Shown here one piece after another: positions 1 to 12,675 of a stretch of 64,000 nt of DNA (its first letter is position 1; each line of letters opens with the position of its first letter). The position numbers and the translations under genes are program-made. Under the pieces are notes generated by a model. That model was not told where the DNA came from and made no database searches. It saw only the letters and a program-made list of their open reading frames with translations. Source of the DNA: Ptychodera flava (taxonomy: Eukaryota > Hemichordata > Enteropneusta > Ptychoderidae); contig NC_091945.1 of assembly GCF_041260155.1 (NCBI RefSeq), forward strand, positions 32,246,296-32,310,295. The letters are read 5' to 3'.

Positions 1-457
1 TCTCATTAAATTTTGTGCAGCCGTTCACATGGTATCCATCCATTTTTTCATAAATCATCAATCATGCAAATCAGCATGAAATATGCAAGCAACACCCACC
101 AGAAACTGATCAGTTCTTGCTACTTCAAAACAAAATCTATCAACCAGAAATGATTTTGATCAAATTTTTAACTTGCAATGTAATCGCGGTAACTGACCAT
201 GAATGAACGTTCACTCACTGATTGCCGTGCTATGATTTGCATGAGGTGCATACGCACAATAACGATAAAATATGCATGATGGCATCATATGCATCGTGAG
301 CACTGGCTTCCAAAATCAACATTACATTGACGTATGTTTGACAGCCATTCTAACCATCATGTACAGTTAGTTGTTCGGACACACATCAACATTGAAAAAT
401 TCATTTTTAACACTGTGATCTCACTGATATCAAAGTAGACGTTCAGTATTAAATTAC
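1..457. other. Non-coding: intron or flank of the DED gene
   Basis: This AT-rich sequence lies downstream (minus-strand sense) of the splice donor at 456-457. I found no further exon with a convincing acceptor, so the next exon of the DED gene is probably outside the window. Confidence 0.4.
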
Positions 458-670
458 CTGGATTTGCAGAAGGTTTAATATGCTTTTCCACCAGTGCATT
501 CAGACCAATTATCTGCAGCAGATAATGCACAAGTCTTGTGTCTTTTTCATGAATTAAACCTTTCGAACGTAAGTTATCGAATAAATCGTAGGGATTTTTA
601 AGTGGCTCTAGTTCGCTTTTAGTCAACATCTTTGGTCCTTTGCAGAGACGTTTCAAGTTCTTCAATTTGT
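458..670 (-). CDS. DED gene, exon 3 (DED helices 2-6)
   Basis: The acceptor is a pyrimidine tract ending CAACAG with AG at 671-672; the donor is CAG|GTAATT with GT at 456-457. The exon is 213 nt, phase 1 in and phase 1 out. An in-frame ATG at 717-719 makes a naive reading start upstream, but those residues do not fit a DED, whereas splicing at 670 restores helix 1 from the previous exon. Confidence 0.7.
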
Positions 671-3600
671 CTGTTGAAAAGTGGAAATAACGTGAACAGT
701 TTTTACCAAGAAAAGCCATTCGTCGTCAGCAAGAAATGAACTATTCAGAATGCATTGCAATTTTTTCTATTGGATGGACTGTTAATAGCAATACCCTCTA
801 CATTTCAGTGCAATCTCACTCAACGTCACTAAATGCTACTAAATGTCGCAAACTCTTCTTCAATAAGAAAGAGATTTATTTAACATTATTCACTTTATAC
901 GGCGGATGTGACAGAAAGTACACAACAACAATGAACAATATTGACACAATTATGAACAATAAATCAAATCTTTTTTAGAGCACACTTAAAAGGACAATTG
1001 CTGAGTATAATATATAATATTTTTCTGTATGTCGAGTTTTTGTTCTTCATCTCCTAAACATAGTCAAAATACCAAGTATTGGGCCTGGAAATAAGACATG
1101 TTAAACAGCAAATTAGTTGATAAATAAATTCTAGTCGGATGAAAATTGAAATGTTTACGAACATTTAAGACATTACATATATATAGCTTGCGTAGACAGT
1201 TTTCGTACAAGGCATTTCGATATGATTTAAGAGTAAACTACAAAAGTTTACATTACAAACACAACAAAAACACTGGAAATGCATAAAACATAAAAGCTAG
1301 CCTGGCCTAAATTTTAAGTATCTTTTGATGTCGCTGAGAGCTTGTAACTACGTGTATTTATTTTCTGCTTTTCAACATTAATTTACAGACGACCAGCTAC
1401 ATCAGCCGTCTACGTCGCTTTTGAAACAGGTTTTTTACTTGGTTTGCGTTTTTACGCACATGTTCGTTTTTGGAGTCTAATTAATCGACCAGCCAGTGAC
1501 TAGCATTACTGTGTGTCTGATTACCGCGACTGCAGATAGTATCTTACCATTTGAAATGTCTTGTGATAATTTGAAAAGCATGACAGTGAAGGGATCAATA
1601 GGGCTTTCACAGGCTAGTTGACTTGGTATAGGGTCAGTGTTATGTTGTGCATTACTTTGTGCAGCTTCATTGCCACTTCCAATTGGATCAGATGAAGTCC
1701 CTGTCAGAGGTAAGTAAAGAGAAGAGTAAGAAAAAAATACATGCGAATCAGATTGTAGTGATTGAACAGTGTCAGTTGGACAATATGACAACGACTCAAA
1801 GTCAAGAGGTCGTGATCTTACACAACTGATTAAATGCCTAAATGAGAAAGCAGTCATTAAATGCTCGCTTAAATAACTTAGTTTTTAAAGCCACGTTTTC
1901 AAGTTGTACCTGAACATTTAGATTAAAAATACATTTTTTTTTTTCACAGAGCTCATTGCCGACAATTTTTCGTGTATACGGTTCAGACACTGACATGAGG
2001 CAGAGCTTGTAATTAAGACTTTGCGTTTCAAGTGAGACTGTTCATTAAAACTGGCGAGACAAGGATTCTAGGTGCAGTAGATTAGTGAAATCATTTGAGA
2101 AGTTTAAAGGGAGACGCGGAGACCTATCGAAATGTTACACGTCTGTTTCTCAAATGATGAATGACACCATTCCTGGTAATTTGGTGACTTTGCAGAATTA
2201 CACTAAATTTTGGTCAACTTGACTGGTGTAGGCATGCTAGCAGGGTACACTTACCCATTTCGGATATTGTACGTACCACCACAAAGCAACAGTCCAAAAT
2301 AACCCTAATTGTTATTGTCATTTTTGCTTTGTTTCATTGACCTGGTTAATTCTTTACCTTGTAGCGCTACTGATAATTGGACCTGTTTTGATGTATGATT
2401 ATCACAATATTTAGAGTTTTGGTGCTTTTTGAATATTCATAATTTAAAATTCATCATTTTTTGGTTACCAAATTGCCATAACGATACAGAGATCTTTACG
2501 TTGCTGTCATGTACTCTTAAAAAATTAGGCTCAAAGTCACATGAATATGGTGACAATATGTGTATCATAAATCTAACTCCCTGAAAATTAATAGTTTGAA
2601 ACACAGTCATGATTTTAAAGACATGCCTTCCAATTTGACAGACAAATCTCTTATTGTCAGAGGTATAAAGCTCTCATGAATACAACTCGATCTCTTACAG
2701 ACATGACTCTAATGCTAACAAACACACTTTTCCCTTCCGACACGGCATCCTACAACACTTTTCACATACATTTACTGAGTACATCGTATCATAGGGGAAT
2801 GTATAACTGATAAAACTACAAAGTTACTCGGTGTTAAACACATGAAATATTTTGAACCTGTGCGTTTGTTACAATTATTTTGATTTTACCAATTAAAATT
2901 AATATCAACCAATGATGCAGTCATACTCATATGCATATATAGAGTGTATATGAAAGCCTAACTAACCGAGTCAACCCCTAGAGATTCAGTTCATATAAAC
3001 ATGAATCACTTCAAGTATAACGTAATATTATCTTTTACACAGTTTCATGCATCTTGAAATTGCAAGACAGAAAATCCAACAACTCTTTTACGACTACATC
3101 GTGTGAATCTATGCGCCGTACAATCATGCTACAGTCCTTAAAAAGTTAGATGGATAATATTTTGTGGTAACATTTTGAGAGCAACTCAGAACTTTTATTC
3201 AACAGTGCGGATTGACTGTAGTATAATCATAATGGTATGATGTGTGGCGATCAAAATATGTTAATTCGGTTTCTGTTGCATAGACGACTGAGTAATTATT
3301 GCCAAGTTGTGTAGAAAACAACACTGTTTTCAGACATTCCTAGTATATAGTATACTCATTTTCTCCAGCAATAGCGCCTTTGTAGAAGTCGTGTCACCTT
3401 ATGTGAAATAAGGGCCGTGTACGGTGCCACAAGGCGATGACAAATTACAAGTGATCGTGCAGGCAAAGTTCATAAATTCATGAGAAAATACAAAAGATTA
3501 TTGTTGAATTGCGAACTCAACTGAAGTTTTCCTTTTGCACACAAGACTTTGCATGATTTCCCACAGTTTACACAGTTTTTAACAAAAATTATATCATTTA

Positions 3601-6373
3601 TTAAGTCAAACTACAAATAACCAATATCTCTTTGCTGTGAATTGGATTTCGGGCGCCCTAGGTTTCGTATGATCGAAAAAAAATTGTGGAAATGATACAT
3701 AATGGTTGAGGCAGTCAAACTGTTCGCGTTTCAGTCATCTCATTCGAAATATTGATATTTCACAACGTATGGTACAAAACATTCCTCATATCTTGATTTG
3801 TGAAATCAGAATTTCCTAGTTTCACATTATTCAAATTTATCACAAATATCCAGGCCGATTATTACATTTGTCGTCCCATGACAACACCCAGTGAACCATC
3901 CTAAATACATCTTCTATTATGTCACCCATCTAGAGAAGAATGGTATTCAGGTTTGATGTAACTGCCATCAATTGAACTTACAATACCAATGAGTGAGTGT
4001 GTAGCAGTCAAATAAAGTGTTTTGAGGAGGTAGGTGGCATACAGAAATCAAATGAGTATTACCACGCTTACTCTACGCCATATAGCTGTGGAGTAACATT
4101 TGGAATGGGTTTTCGAAGATTAGAAGAGGCTTGTCTTTGAAAACTCATGTTTAATATTTTTCAGTTCATTTACGTAAGCTACCGACTTGAGTAGGCCTAT
4201 GCAGGTCAGTCTCATTTTCCCTTATAGTTATTTTACTTTGTTTTTCAGGGTTCCTTTGCAAAATTTCCTAGTGGTAACATTTATTAAATTGATTCTAAGA
4301 TGTGGCTCATTTTTATTATTTTGTTTTCTTACTGAGACAAAAATTGTAGTATGTTTTCGTATTGCTGATTGTTGTAATATTTCTGACATTTTAAAAACGC
4401 ATGAAACATCGTACAAATTTTTAAATACCACTGTTCCACTATACTAGCTATGAATATTATTAATAAAATCAGATTTGTATTTGATCGGTGTTTAGAAATC
4501 CTAAGCAGATTCGGTTAAAATTTCCTTTCTGCTCTGCAGCACAGGAAGAGTTACTGAACGCCCATGACAACACTTAGCACAGTTGTCGTCGGAACTCTGT
4601 GCTCAAAGGTTATTGCCAGGGACTCCTGCGACCGATGTAACCAGTGCATCTAGGATATGTTGGTGATTGGTGAAAGTTACTATTTTTCTTAAATAAATAT
4701 CTAAAAATTTAATACAGGCTCAAAATAATAATGTATATTATCTAGAACAGCCACACCCGTACCCCTTGGGCCTACTTGAAATTGGAGTGGATTTAAATTC
4801 CTTTAAAATATAGCAGCAGAATGGATTAAAAGATACTGTGAGCGAAAATATCAAGTGTCTCTGACAGTTGTTGGCAGTAAGTCGAGGACTACTGCCATGG
4901 TGTTTAACTGATGGATACTAAAACATTGGAAAGGGGTAGTCATACCAAGAGTGTTTATATGTTCTAGCTTCAAGTTTCTATATTGGGAAAGATTTATAGC
5001 ATGCAGGTATACCTATCCCGAAGTCCACATTATTTAATATGTGAATTTTTTTTATTACGAAGGTCAGGTCGGTTTGGCTATAGATCAAATCGATACAAGT
5101 AAACGGCATACTCATATAAAATCTCTAATCTAACGCCATTCTTTACGCGCTTAGTAACGTTCATAAATAGTAACATTGATTTTTTACCGTTTGACAGGAA
5201 TCACAAATGGACGCATTCAATCTGCTTTACATTAATTCACTGTTTTAAAAATTGTTATAGTTATGAGTTTTCACATTTGTTATCAATTTCATTGTTCCTA
5301 AAGGTGAAGTTCTTCGTAATAAGACTGTGCACATGACTGACCATGATTTTGCCGTTTTATTTAAAAAGACATTTCAAATGGCTCTTTTCTCTATTTATTG
5401 CCCATTCTATGAATTATTTTGTTCAGGTCATGAATACCCCCGTCTCTTACAATGATAAACTCATGTTTCGTCAACCGATTTGCTTTATACAAGACTCAAA
5501 TTAAGTCTTTACAAACAGTGGCTGGCAAAATTATTGTAGGAATTTGAGAGTCTGAATAGTGAAAGAAATGATTATACTGTCGTTGAATGTGACATCCAGT
5601 TCTCGACTGTAGAACAACGTTTCTAGCACAACAAATGAGTCAAGCATACACTCAGGGTGTTACTCCTATTTCTGATGACTCGAATTCACGAGACATTTAG
5701 TGTATTGTGTTCTCTTAAATCAGAAACTGATCGGGCTGTTTCGTAAATGTTCGTTTGGTCATTCTAACGGAACATATTTTTAAGTCTTATTAAAACAGGA
5801 GCACCACACACGAACGAACTCCTATGCAGCAGAGACGACAAAATGCCATAAATTACCAACGAATCATAGAATGTACACTACGCATATTATTAGCAACTCA
5901 TTGTCGGCTACATGGACTGTGTGCCCGCCCATTTTTCTTTTCTCTGGTGATTTTTCTATCAAGTACAAAATTGTGCTGACAGTCAATCGTATAAACCGTA
6001 TCCACTGGTGAAATGCAGTTGATGAGAAGCAAAGCTAAGTGGGTAGGACTAAATAATTCCAATCCCCACGTGAAAAACAGTTTGCGAGGTATTTGAGATA
6101 AAAAATAACAAACATGGCGTACAAACCCTGTTCATCTTTCTTTACCGCAAATTGCAATTAGTCACTCAACAGTCCAAATCCTAGCGTCCATTTTGTTATA
6201 AAGGCACTTGTCTGACAACATTACCTTTTAATTGCGTTAAAATTATCTGTACGAGAGTCAAACGTACCAGCATTGATTTCCTGTGACGAGAAGTCTCCGT
6301 GAAGTGCAGCAATCTTTTGTTTCTGGTTTACAGGTTTTCCCGAACGAGTCCCCAGTGCCTTCCAACACGACAT
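458..6373 (-). CDS. Death effector domain protein, 5' part (3 exons, partial)
   Basis: I assembled this from three exons on the minus strand: 6268-6373, 1548-1700 and 458-670. Splice phases match at both junctions (1 nt + 2 nt each time). The predicted protein starts MSCWKALGTRSG, passes through a Ser/Asn/Gln-rich linker at about residues 37-70, then enters a DED at about residues 72-150. DED hallmarks visible are helix 1 (PFTVMLFKLSQDIS), the helix 2 core KLKNLKRLC, a DLFDNLRSKGL helix, and an acidic T-R-L segment followed by a Leu-rich last helix. DEDs are six-helix adaptor folds that recruit caspase-8/FADD-type partners in apoptosis and innate signalling. Whether a caspase, a second DED or another domain follows cannot be seen because the gene leaves the window. 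The DED call is fairly firm; the link to exon 1 is weaker because it spans a 4.6 kb intron. Confidence 0.6.
1548..1700 (-). CDS. DED gene, exon 2 (linker and DED helix 1)
   Basis: A long pyrimidine tract precedes AG at 1701-1702. The donor is AATG|GTAAGA with GT at 1546-1547. The exon is 153 nt. It encodes a polar linker followed by DPFTVMLFKLSQDISN, which reads as DED helix 1 and joins in phase to the KLKNLKRLC segment of the next exon. Confidence 0.65.
1703..6265. other. Putative 4.6 kb intron of the DED gene, no gene seen
   Basis: AT-rich sequence. Short open frames here show no domain or splice context. The only structured item noticed is a diverged transposon fragment at about 4565-4682. 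Confidence 0.4.
4565..4682 (+). repeat. Diverged fragment of the 32.8 kb TTAA element family
   Basis: The segment from the GTCGTCGGAAC motif through the GATTGGTGAAAGTTA motif matches, with gaps, the left half of the element at 32827-33064. The terminal repeats are not intact here. Confidence 0.55.
6268..6373 (-). CDS. DED gene, candidate first coding exon
   Basis: The ATG is at 6371-6373, followed by 35 open codons and a donor CTG|GTACGT with GT at 6266-6267. It ends in phase 1, matching the phase needed by the exon at 1548-1700. The encoded residues are basic and polar, with no recognisable domain. It is supported only by the open frame, the donor and phase agreement. Confidence 0.4.
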
Positions 6374-7385
6374 GATTGTAAATTGCAGCAAACGTATTGG
6401 TTATAGTAATGGTTAATCATTTATAGCCTTCCTGTTTGTCAACTTTGAACCGAGGCAAACTGCAAAATGCCCAATAGCATAAACAGAGGAGATGACGTAC
6501 AAATTTAGCAATGCGTTTGCTTGTTTATTTGTTATTTGTTAACGTGTTATGCCTGTATCCTTGTTAATAATGAGAACGACTTTATCTTATGTCTTTTCCA
6601 TGGCCGCAGTTTTTAATTATATATTATAGCCTTGTCATTACCAATGAATTTTTGTGGCGCCATCCCCTAGACTCTTTCTAATGATGTATCCCATTATCGA
6701 CATCAAGTATTGTGACCCTGATGTTTTCCACATCTTTAAATTCACTGGCATCGCCAAATCTATTAAATAATGGCAGTGATATACCCCTCCCGGTCCATAA
6801 TGATAATGGACTCAAGCAAACTTTGCACTCTTTAATGGGCCCGGCTTTGGCCTCTTATATTACACTGTGCAAACTTTGCTTTCGTTCATTATGGGCCGGG
6901 GGTTAATAAATAACGTGAATCAACTGTAATATCTCCCTAGCCATCAGCAGGCATCTCATGCGCTCTGTGTCAGAAAAAAAAGAACGTTTGTATGTTCCAA
7001 GTTTGAAATATTTGTCAAACGATTACAAACCTCAGATTGCAGTAGTTGATTAGAACTTGTAGAGATTGAGAAGGTCATATAAACTCAATATTACAATCCT
7101 ATGAGAAACTAAAAATGCACACAATACGAATATTCATGGCATTTCTTTGGTGAATAGACTTATGTTATTTTATTCACGCGAAGCAAATAAGTTAATGGTG
7201 ATCTCATTTTCAAGTAATGTTGCAATAGAAAATGCCCGGGCCCCATTAGATATATATATACACAGTGTAATTCAAAATCCAGTATTGTAAACCGTGATTA
7301 ACTGTCCCTAATTTGCACACAGATTGACAAGCAACTTCTTTTACTGACAGCAAACGTTTCTGTAACCAATATTTAAATGAGTAAC

Positions 7386-7560
7386 GCTACGTTCACAAAT
7401 AATGGGGAGGGGGACTGGATGAATCGCAAATCTTATTTTTTTTAGATCCCCTCAATACCCTAAAAAATTTCAAATCCTCCCCCGTCAACATGATCAAAAT
7501 TTTTCAAGTCCCCCCCCCCCGCCAACTATCATATGGCTGCATATTTGTAAGGGGTTTACA
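7386..7560 (-). repeat. Dispersed C-rich repeat, copy 1
   Basis: This matches the reverse complement of 42620-42808 along its whole length: GTTCACAAATAA edge, variable G and C runs, ATGATCAAAATTTTTCAAG core, then GCATATTTGTAA. A partial third copy lies near 41217-41285. The poly-C run here is 7510-7520. The region 6374-8033 around it has no supported gene. Confidence 0.65.
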
Positions 7561-8033
7561 GGCAGAAAAAGACACATATTGCTCAGTTCTGCTCGCAGAT
7601 GTTCGTCACTACCTTGTTTGTGATACACACATAAATATTTTGTAGAGACGATATAGAAATGTTGTCAGCCGTTTGCAGAGCCATATTCGTGATGCATTTT
7701 TAAATGTATTTGTGGATTATTTGGATATGTCAGTTTAAGTTGGCCTGAATCAATCAAAATTGGGTTGGGTCGATGGAACCCGCTGAAAAGCACCTAAATG
7801 ACGATCATAAGTGTGTATCCAAATTGTGAATTACTTGCTACACTTTGCCAAATAGTGAAAAACTGGGCACGGTGACCTACCGAAAAATAGAAAAAACACA
7901 CCATAATGTAAAAATTTGATGTGATTTTATGATCGATATTTGCCAAAAGTATTAAGATACAGAACTTGCAGAACTTAATACTGAGTTTTTGGTATCTATG
8001 TCAAAACATGGGTTTGTACCTACGCAGTAACTT

Positions 8034-9037
8034 TGTTGCCGGCTATTTTAACGGTTGAAGACTTCAGCTGGGAATTTAACTCGCTGAGAGGTACCACTAG
8101 GATACAACTACACAGTGACGCCGCAAGTTGAAGTGGATGTTGTTTATTGCAAACGCTGTCAGCTTGACCGACCAGAAAGCCATGCTCTTACATCACAAGT
8201 CATGCCGAGGCCAGGGGAAGCCTAGACCGACAAAAGTCTAAGCCTCCCCCACAAAGTCTTGAATCTAAAGTCTAGAGTCCAAAAGCCTCCTCCACAAGTC
8301 TCCAATCTGATATACTCCGAAAATCGGAAACTCTGCAAATCTGAAGATCTGAAATCTGCCTATACACATGAAAACTTCAATTAAATAGACAATTTTGCAA
8401 GGCGTAACCTGAACATGTAAAATACATCACAGGAAGTTACTGTACATTGGCTAAAAAGTATTAAAGAAACTTGATTGGGTAAAAGATAAAAATACAAGTA
8501 CTTGATTGGAAGGAAGTTCCTAAAATATTCAGAATTATTCTGCTGAGTTGGCATCCCAACTAACGCTTTTTAATATTTATAATGTTCTTTTGACAAATGC
8601 CGACTTCTAAAAATAATAGTTATTACCGTTCCATGGTCAAGACTTGTGGAGCCAGAATTTGATTATGTATGTATGAGCCATTGTTTCATGCCGAAGTCAA
8701 TTAAATGATGACCACCGTGATGTAGCCATATCGGTGTCACACTTCATTGTTTTAGCTTAATTGTCCATTCGAGTACCAGTATCAATGTCAATGTCAGTAA
8801 ACATCTTTTGTTCGTATTCATCTGACCGGTAGTGGCATTGTTCGTTAATTAACACCTTGGCAATGATACTTGAGGTAATAAAAGAACTACCAGTAATAAT
8901 ACTCCAGTAAACAAAAGAAAAGACCCTCCACGTTGTACCGTGTGACGTTGTTTATCTCCGTGAACGTTCGTTATGAGTTCAACAAAATTGTACATATTTC
9001 CTATAATACTTTTACTTTGAAAATTACAATCGTAACA
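8034..9037 (-). repeat. 3' LTR of the retrotransposon
   Basis: It is 1,004 bp and nearly identical to 13766-14767. Termini are TGTTG at 8034 and AACA ending at 9037. The left flank is ACTT (8030-8033), matching the far-side target duplication. Confidence 0.93.
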
Positions 9038-9049
9038 CTCCCCTTCTTT
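9038..9049 (-). other. Polypurine tract next to the 3' LTR
   Basis: On the minus strand the 12 bases just before the 3' LTR are AAAGAAGGGGAG, all purine. This is the expected primer for plus-strand DNA synthesis in LTR retrotransposons. Confidence 0.8.
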
Positions 9050-10104
9050 AAAGAAATCGTCCCGATTTTCAATAACCACTTCAAGTTTTTTTGTTTTGTT
9101 GTTTTTTTTGTTTTTTTTTTTTCAATTGTAAAACTCTTTGTGAAAATGAAAGAAAATAATGAATTAAAAAGCTTAAAGTGAATGTAAAATACAATAAAAC
9201 GAAACAATAAAATGCTTAGCTAAAAACCCATACTAACTGTAAAATACAATAAAGTGGGCGTAAAATGTCAAAATACACTCAAAAGCTCTGACTACACCAT
9301 TATCAAAATACAGTAAATTCAAAAACAAAATGTAACTCTATAACTCTTCAAAACTAAAAAAAATGAGAAGTCTGTAAAAATTCCGGAATAATAAAGTGTG
9401 AGCTATACCTTTAAAACCCTTCAAAAATACAAACACACAAATAAAACACTCCCCTCTTCTTATGGGGTAGTACCGTAATGCATAAAACTCGTACTCTTCA
9501 TAAAAGGTATCTATGTTACCACTTTGTAAATCTTCATCCTTATTACGGCCTACAGTGGCCTTCATCAACATATTATCATCTTCGATAGCGCTATCGTTTA
9601 CTATTTCTCCTTTCTCTATTTCAATATCTTTTATTATTTCTCCTTTCTCTATTTCAATATCTCAATATCTTTTATTATTTTTCCTTACTCTATTTCAATA
9701 TCTCTTATATCATCATTCACAAACAGACGTATTGTCTTTGGTTTTGCTGACTTTGATAAAGTCTTAGGCTTAACTGCAGTATCCTTTAAATCTAACTCTT
9801 TTATTTTCAGCTATAAATCTAACTTTATTACCTTTATCATCCCTTGTTCAAGACATGGAAATAGTGATTTGTCCCAATCGATTACATTTGAGTACCTTTG
9901 TGGATTCTTTCTGTTTCTTAAACATAGATTTAATTTGAATCGAATTGATCAACAATTTTCCATTCAAGTCAACATTCACACACACTTACATTGCCGGCTT
10001 CCTCACACTCTTCACATTCACACATGCATTAAATGCTACAAACATTGAATGTTGAATTGCTGGTTAACTCGATGCAACAAATTATTATTATATTGATTAT
10101 CATA
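9050..10104 (-). other. Retrotransposon region after pol, degraded charged reading frame
   Basis: Between the pol stop and the polypurine tract lies about 1 kb. Minus-strand translation of about 9400-9800 gives Lys-rich then acidic repetitive peptides, including a repeated DIEIEKGEI segment, interrupted by stops. It is not recognisable as an envelope or gag. It may be the remnant of a third reading frame or simply low-complexity DNA. Confidence 0.4.
9600..9715. repeat. Short tandem repeat of about 33-40 bp, 3 copies
   Basis: The unit contains TCTATTTCAATATCT and TTATTATTTCTCC, with small differences among copies. In the element's sense strand it encodes the DIEIEKGEI repeat. Confidence 0.7.
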
Positions 10105-11235
10105 TTACGTAAGGCTTTTAGGAGACTGTCTTCCAATTATTCGCACTGGATTTTTCTTTAAATATTCTTTAGCTACTTCATTTAAATTATCTTCATCCTC
10201 CCAAGTGTTATGTTTGCTAGCAAAGTTCTTCCACTTTACCAAGAATTGTAACTTCCCATTTCTATAACGCCCTTTCAGAATTTTTTCTACTTCGTAATAT
10301 TCATTTGCGTCTGATTCACCTTCACTTGTTTCATCAGTCTGATTACTTAAAGTCGTCCTAGGAGTAAAAGATTTTGAGTTGGAATTATTCTCTGTTATTC
10401 TATGGTATGAGCTCTCAGGTCGATTATCATCGAAACTTTCGGAATTGTGGAGATCTACATTTTGGTCTACATCAGGGCTGGTATTAGCCGTTTCATCTTC
10501 ATTGACAGTTGTATGTTCATCATTGATTAATTCATTTTCACTATTCGATTCAGAGGTGTTAGAATCGAATTCAGATGGCCGTAAATGAGCTCTCTTAAGC
10601 CGGTTAAAATGAACAATCCTTTTGTAGTTCCTATCACTATTGTAAAATCGGAGCTTATAATTAACTGGGCCTATTCTCTCTGTGACAATGTATGGGCCGG
10701 TCCATTTATGTACAAATTTCCGATTAACTCCAGGTTTAATTGATGGTTTATATAGATAAACTGGGTCGCCAACTTCGAAATTTTGTTTTGCAGTGGCTCT
10801 CCGATCATATCTTTTCTTCATTGCTTTCTGATACTGAGTGATATTTTTCTTAGCTATCTTAAATGCTATATTACGTTTTGCCGCCATTACTTTCAAATGA
10901 GTATCAATATTACGTGTTCTACCCTCTACAGGCTGAATTTCAACATCTAAAGGGAGCACTGCTTCTCTGCCAAAGAGTAAAAAGTATGGACTGTACCCAG
11001 TTGATTCCTGGGGACTCACTCTATATGCAAATAATACTGAAGTTATAAATCTATCCCAATCTTTTTGTTTTTCATCAACAAACATTGATAACATGTTAAC
11101 TAACGTTCCGTTAAACTTTTCAGTAAGGCCCGACGTCTGAGGCCTGTACGGACTGCTTGTTCTTCTTTCAACATTAAAATATCGACAAGTTTCTTGAACA
11201 ACTTGAGATAAGAAATTAGATCCCATGTCACTCAT
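10105..11235 (-). pseudogene. pol: Retrotransposon integrase, C-terminal half with chromodomain
   Basis: This open frame of 376 codons starts inside the integrase core at the SDMGSNF segment, which carries the second catalytic Asp. The catalytic Glu follows in GLTEKFNGT, then the conserved AYR and SPYFLLFGRE segments. A GPYIVTERIGPVNYKLRF stretch is a GPY/F-type module. An acidic, Ser/Asn-rich spacer leads to a chromodomain at about residues 313-366 (YEVEKIL, FLVKWK, NTWE). Chromodomains on integrases of this clade are known to direct insertion to marked chromatin. The apparent start is not a true start: the frame is continuous in homology with 11235-11726 but offset by one base near 11245. 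Confidence 0.9.
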
Positions 11236-11726
11236 TAAGACCCTGGGACTCCATACACGGCTATGACCTCATCAAATAGTATCCTCGCTACTGTTTCAGC
11301 TCTAGCATTTCTTAATGGATAAGCAAGGGGAAACTTAGAAAAGTAATCAGTAAAAACCAGTATAAATTTGTGCCCATCATAAGTACGAGGAAGTGGCCCA
11401 ACTATGTCACAACCAACTCTTTCCCATGGTCCCGATACTGCAATTGGCAACAACTTCGCTTTCATGGCGATGTTTGGACGTTTACGAGTGTGACAATGAG
11501 CGCAAGTTTTAACATATGTATTTACATCCCTAGCCATTCTTTCCCAATAATACCTTGCTCGTAAAACTCCTAAAGTTTTAGAATATCCTAAATGACCTCC
11601 TAAAACACAGTCATGTGCCCTTTTAATTACATAATTCCTTAAAGATTTAGGAATTACTACTTGTCTTACACAATCTCCTTTAAATGTAGCTTTCCCAGTG
11701 GTTTCCAAAATGAAATAATATCCCAT
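11235..11726 (-). pseudogene. pol: Retrotransposon integrase, zinc finger and first catalytic part
   Basis: This open frame carries the HHCC zinc-binding domain (H and H in HDCVLGGHLG; C and C in CAHCHTRK) and the first catalytic Asp in CDIVGPLPR. It stops right after YGVPGS, exactly where the family continues into the segment found in the next frame, so a one-base deletion near 11245 has broken it. Its upstream edge overlaps the RNase H frame by 47 bases in a different frame, marking a second frameshift around 11700. Confidence 0.9.
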
Positions 11727-12675
11727 CGACTATGTCAAAGTTTGGAGCTATACTGGTAATTTTACGCGCTAATTTAGTGTCATCTGGTATATTTCCATGC
11801 TCTAGGTAATTAAACAATTTAATTAAATAAGCGTCTTGTCTTTGTTTCTCACCAATATTATTTATAACAGTCTCATCTATCTCAACATTACTATTATCGT
11901 TACTTTCATTTTCAGTATTACTAATAAAACTTTCATCGTTAGTCTCAACAGAATTATTTTCCTGTGTCTCACTTTGAATAGATTGACTATCTGTGCTCGG
12001 CTGATTGACATTACCTTCAGAGAGTGAATTGGGCTCAATTAACATAAGATCTGTATTGACTGATTTGTCAATTAAGGTCTCCCTATTGTTTAACGTTTTA
12101 CTCATTTCAGGGGTATTGTCTAAGTCAGTAACATCAGACTTGTGTCCCTGACATGATAAATAGGGGCGTCTAGACAAAGCGTCGGCATTCATGTGTTTCC
12201 TTCCCTGTCGATATACAATTTCATAATCATATTGTTGTAAAGTCATTATCCATCTCCCAATGCGTCCCTTTGGTATTTTCTGTTTAAACATGAATGTCAA
12301 GTTTGAATGATCAGTAATTATTGTTATGTGATTAGATCTAACATGATGATCGCAACTTCGTATAGCATGTATTACGGCAAGAGCTTCTAATTCTGTGACA
12401 GTGTAATTTCGTTCGTGACAATTTAAACTTCGTCCCCCATACATAATCACTCGTTCTTTCCCATCCTGAATTTGTGCCAAAACAAAACCTAAAGCGTAAG
12501 TAGAACTGTCAGTGTATATAATAAAATCTTTGGACAAGTCCGGAAATCCCAAAATAGGGGCCTCGCAATATCGCTTTATACGGAGCATGTCATCAATGGG
12601 TAGGATGTGCCCATTATTAATCAGAAAGCAACTACATGTAATGTTAAAAGGAAACCGACCAACAGTTCCATGCAA
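11680..12675 (-). pseudogene. pol: Retrotransposon RNase H, 5' truncated pol
   Basis: The RNase H domain begins near residue 40. The acidic residues are visible in YTDSS, in ELEAL and in TDHSNL, followed by the family's ADALSRRP segment. After it comes a Ser/Asn/Glu-rich linker of about 90 residues before the integrase. Only the extreme end of reverse transcriptase (APILGFPDLSK connection) remains; the catalytic palm is absent. The first ~35 residues look unrelated, so a deletion junction probably lies near 12560-12610. Confidence 0.9.

Noticed and set aside
1477..1857. 126-codon minus-strand frame as one uninterrupted gene
   Set aside because: Only 1548-1700 is exon; the frame reads through a clear acceptor tract on one side and a GTAAGA donor on the other.
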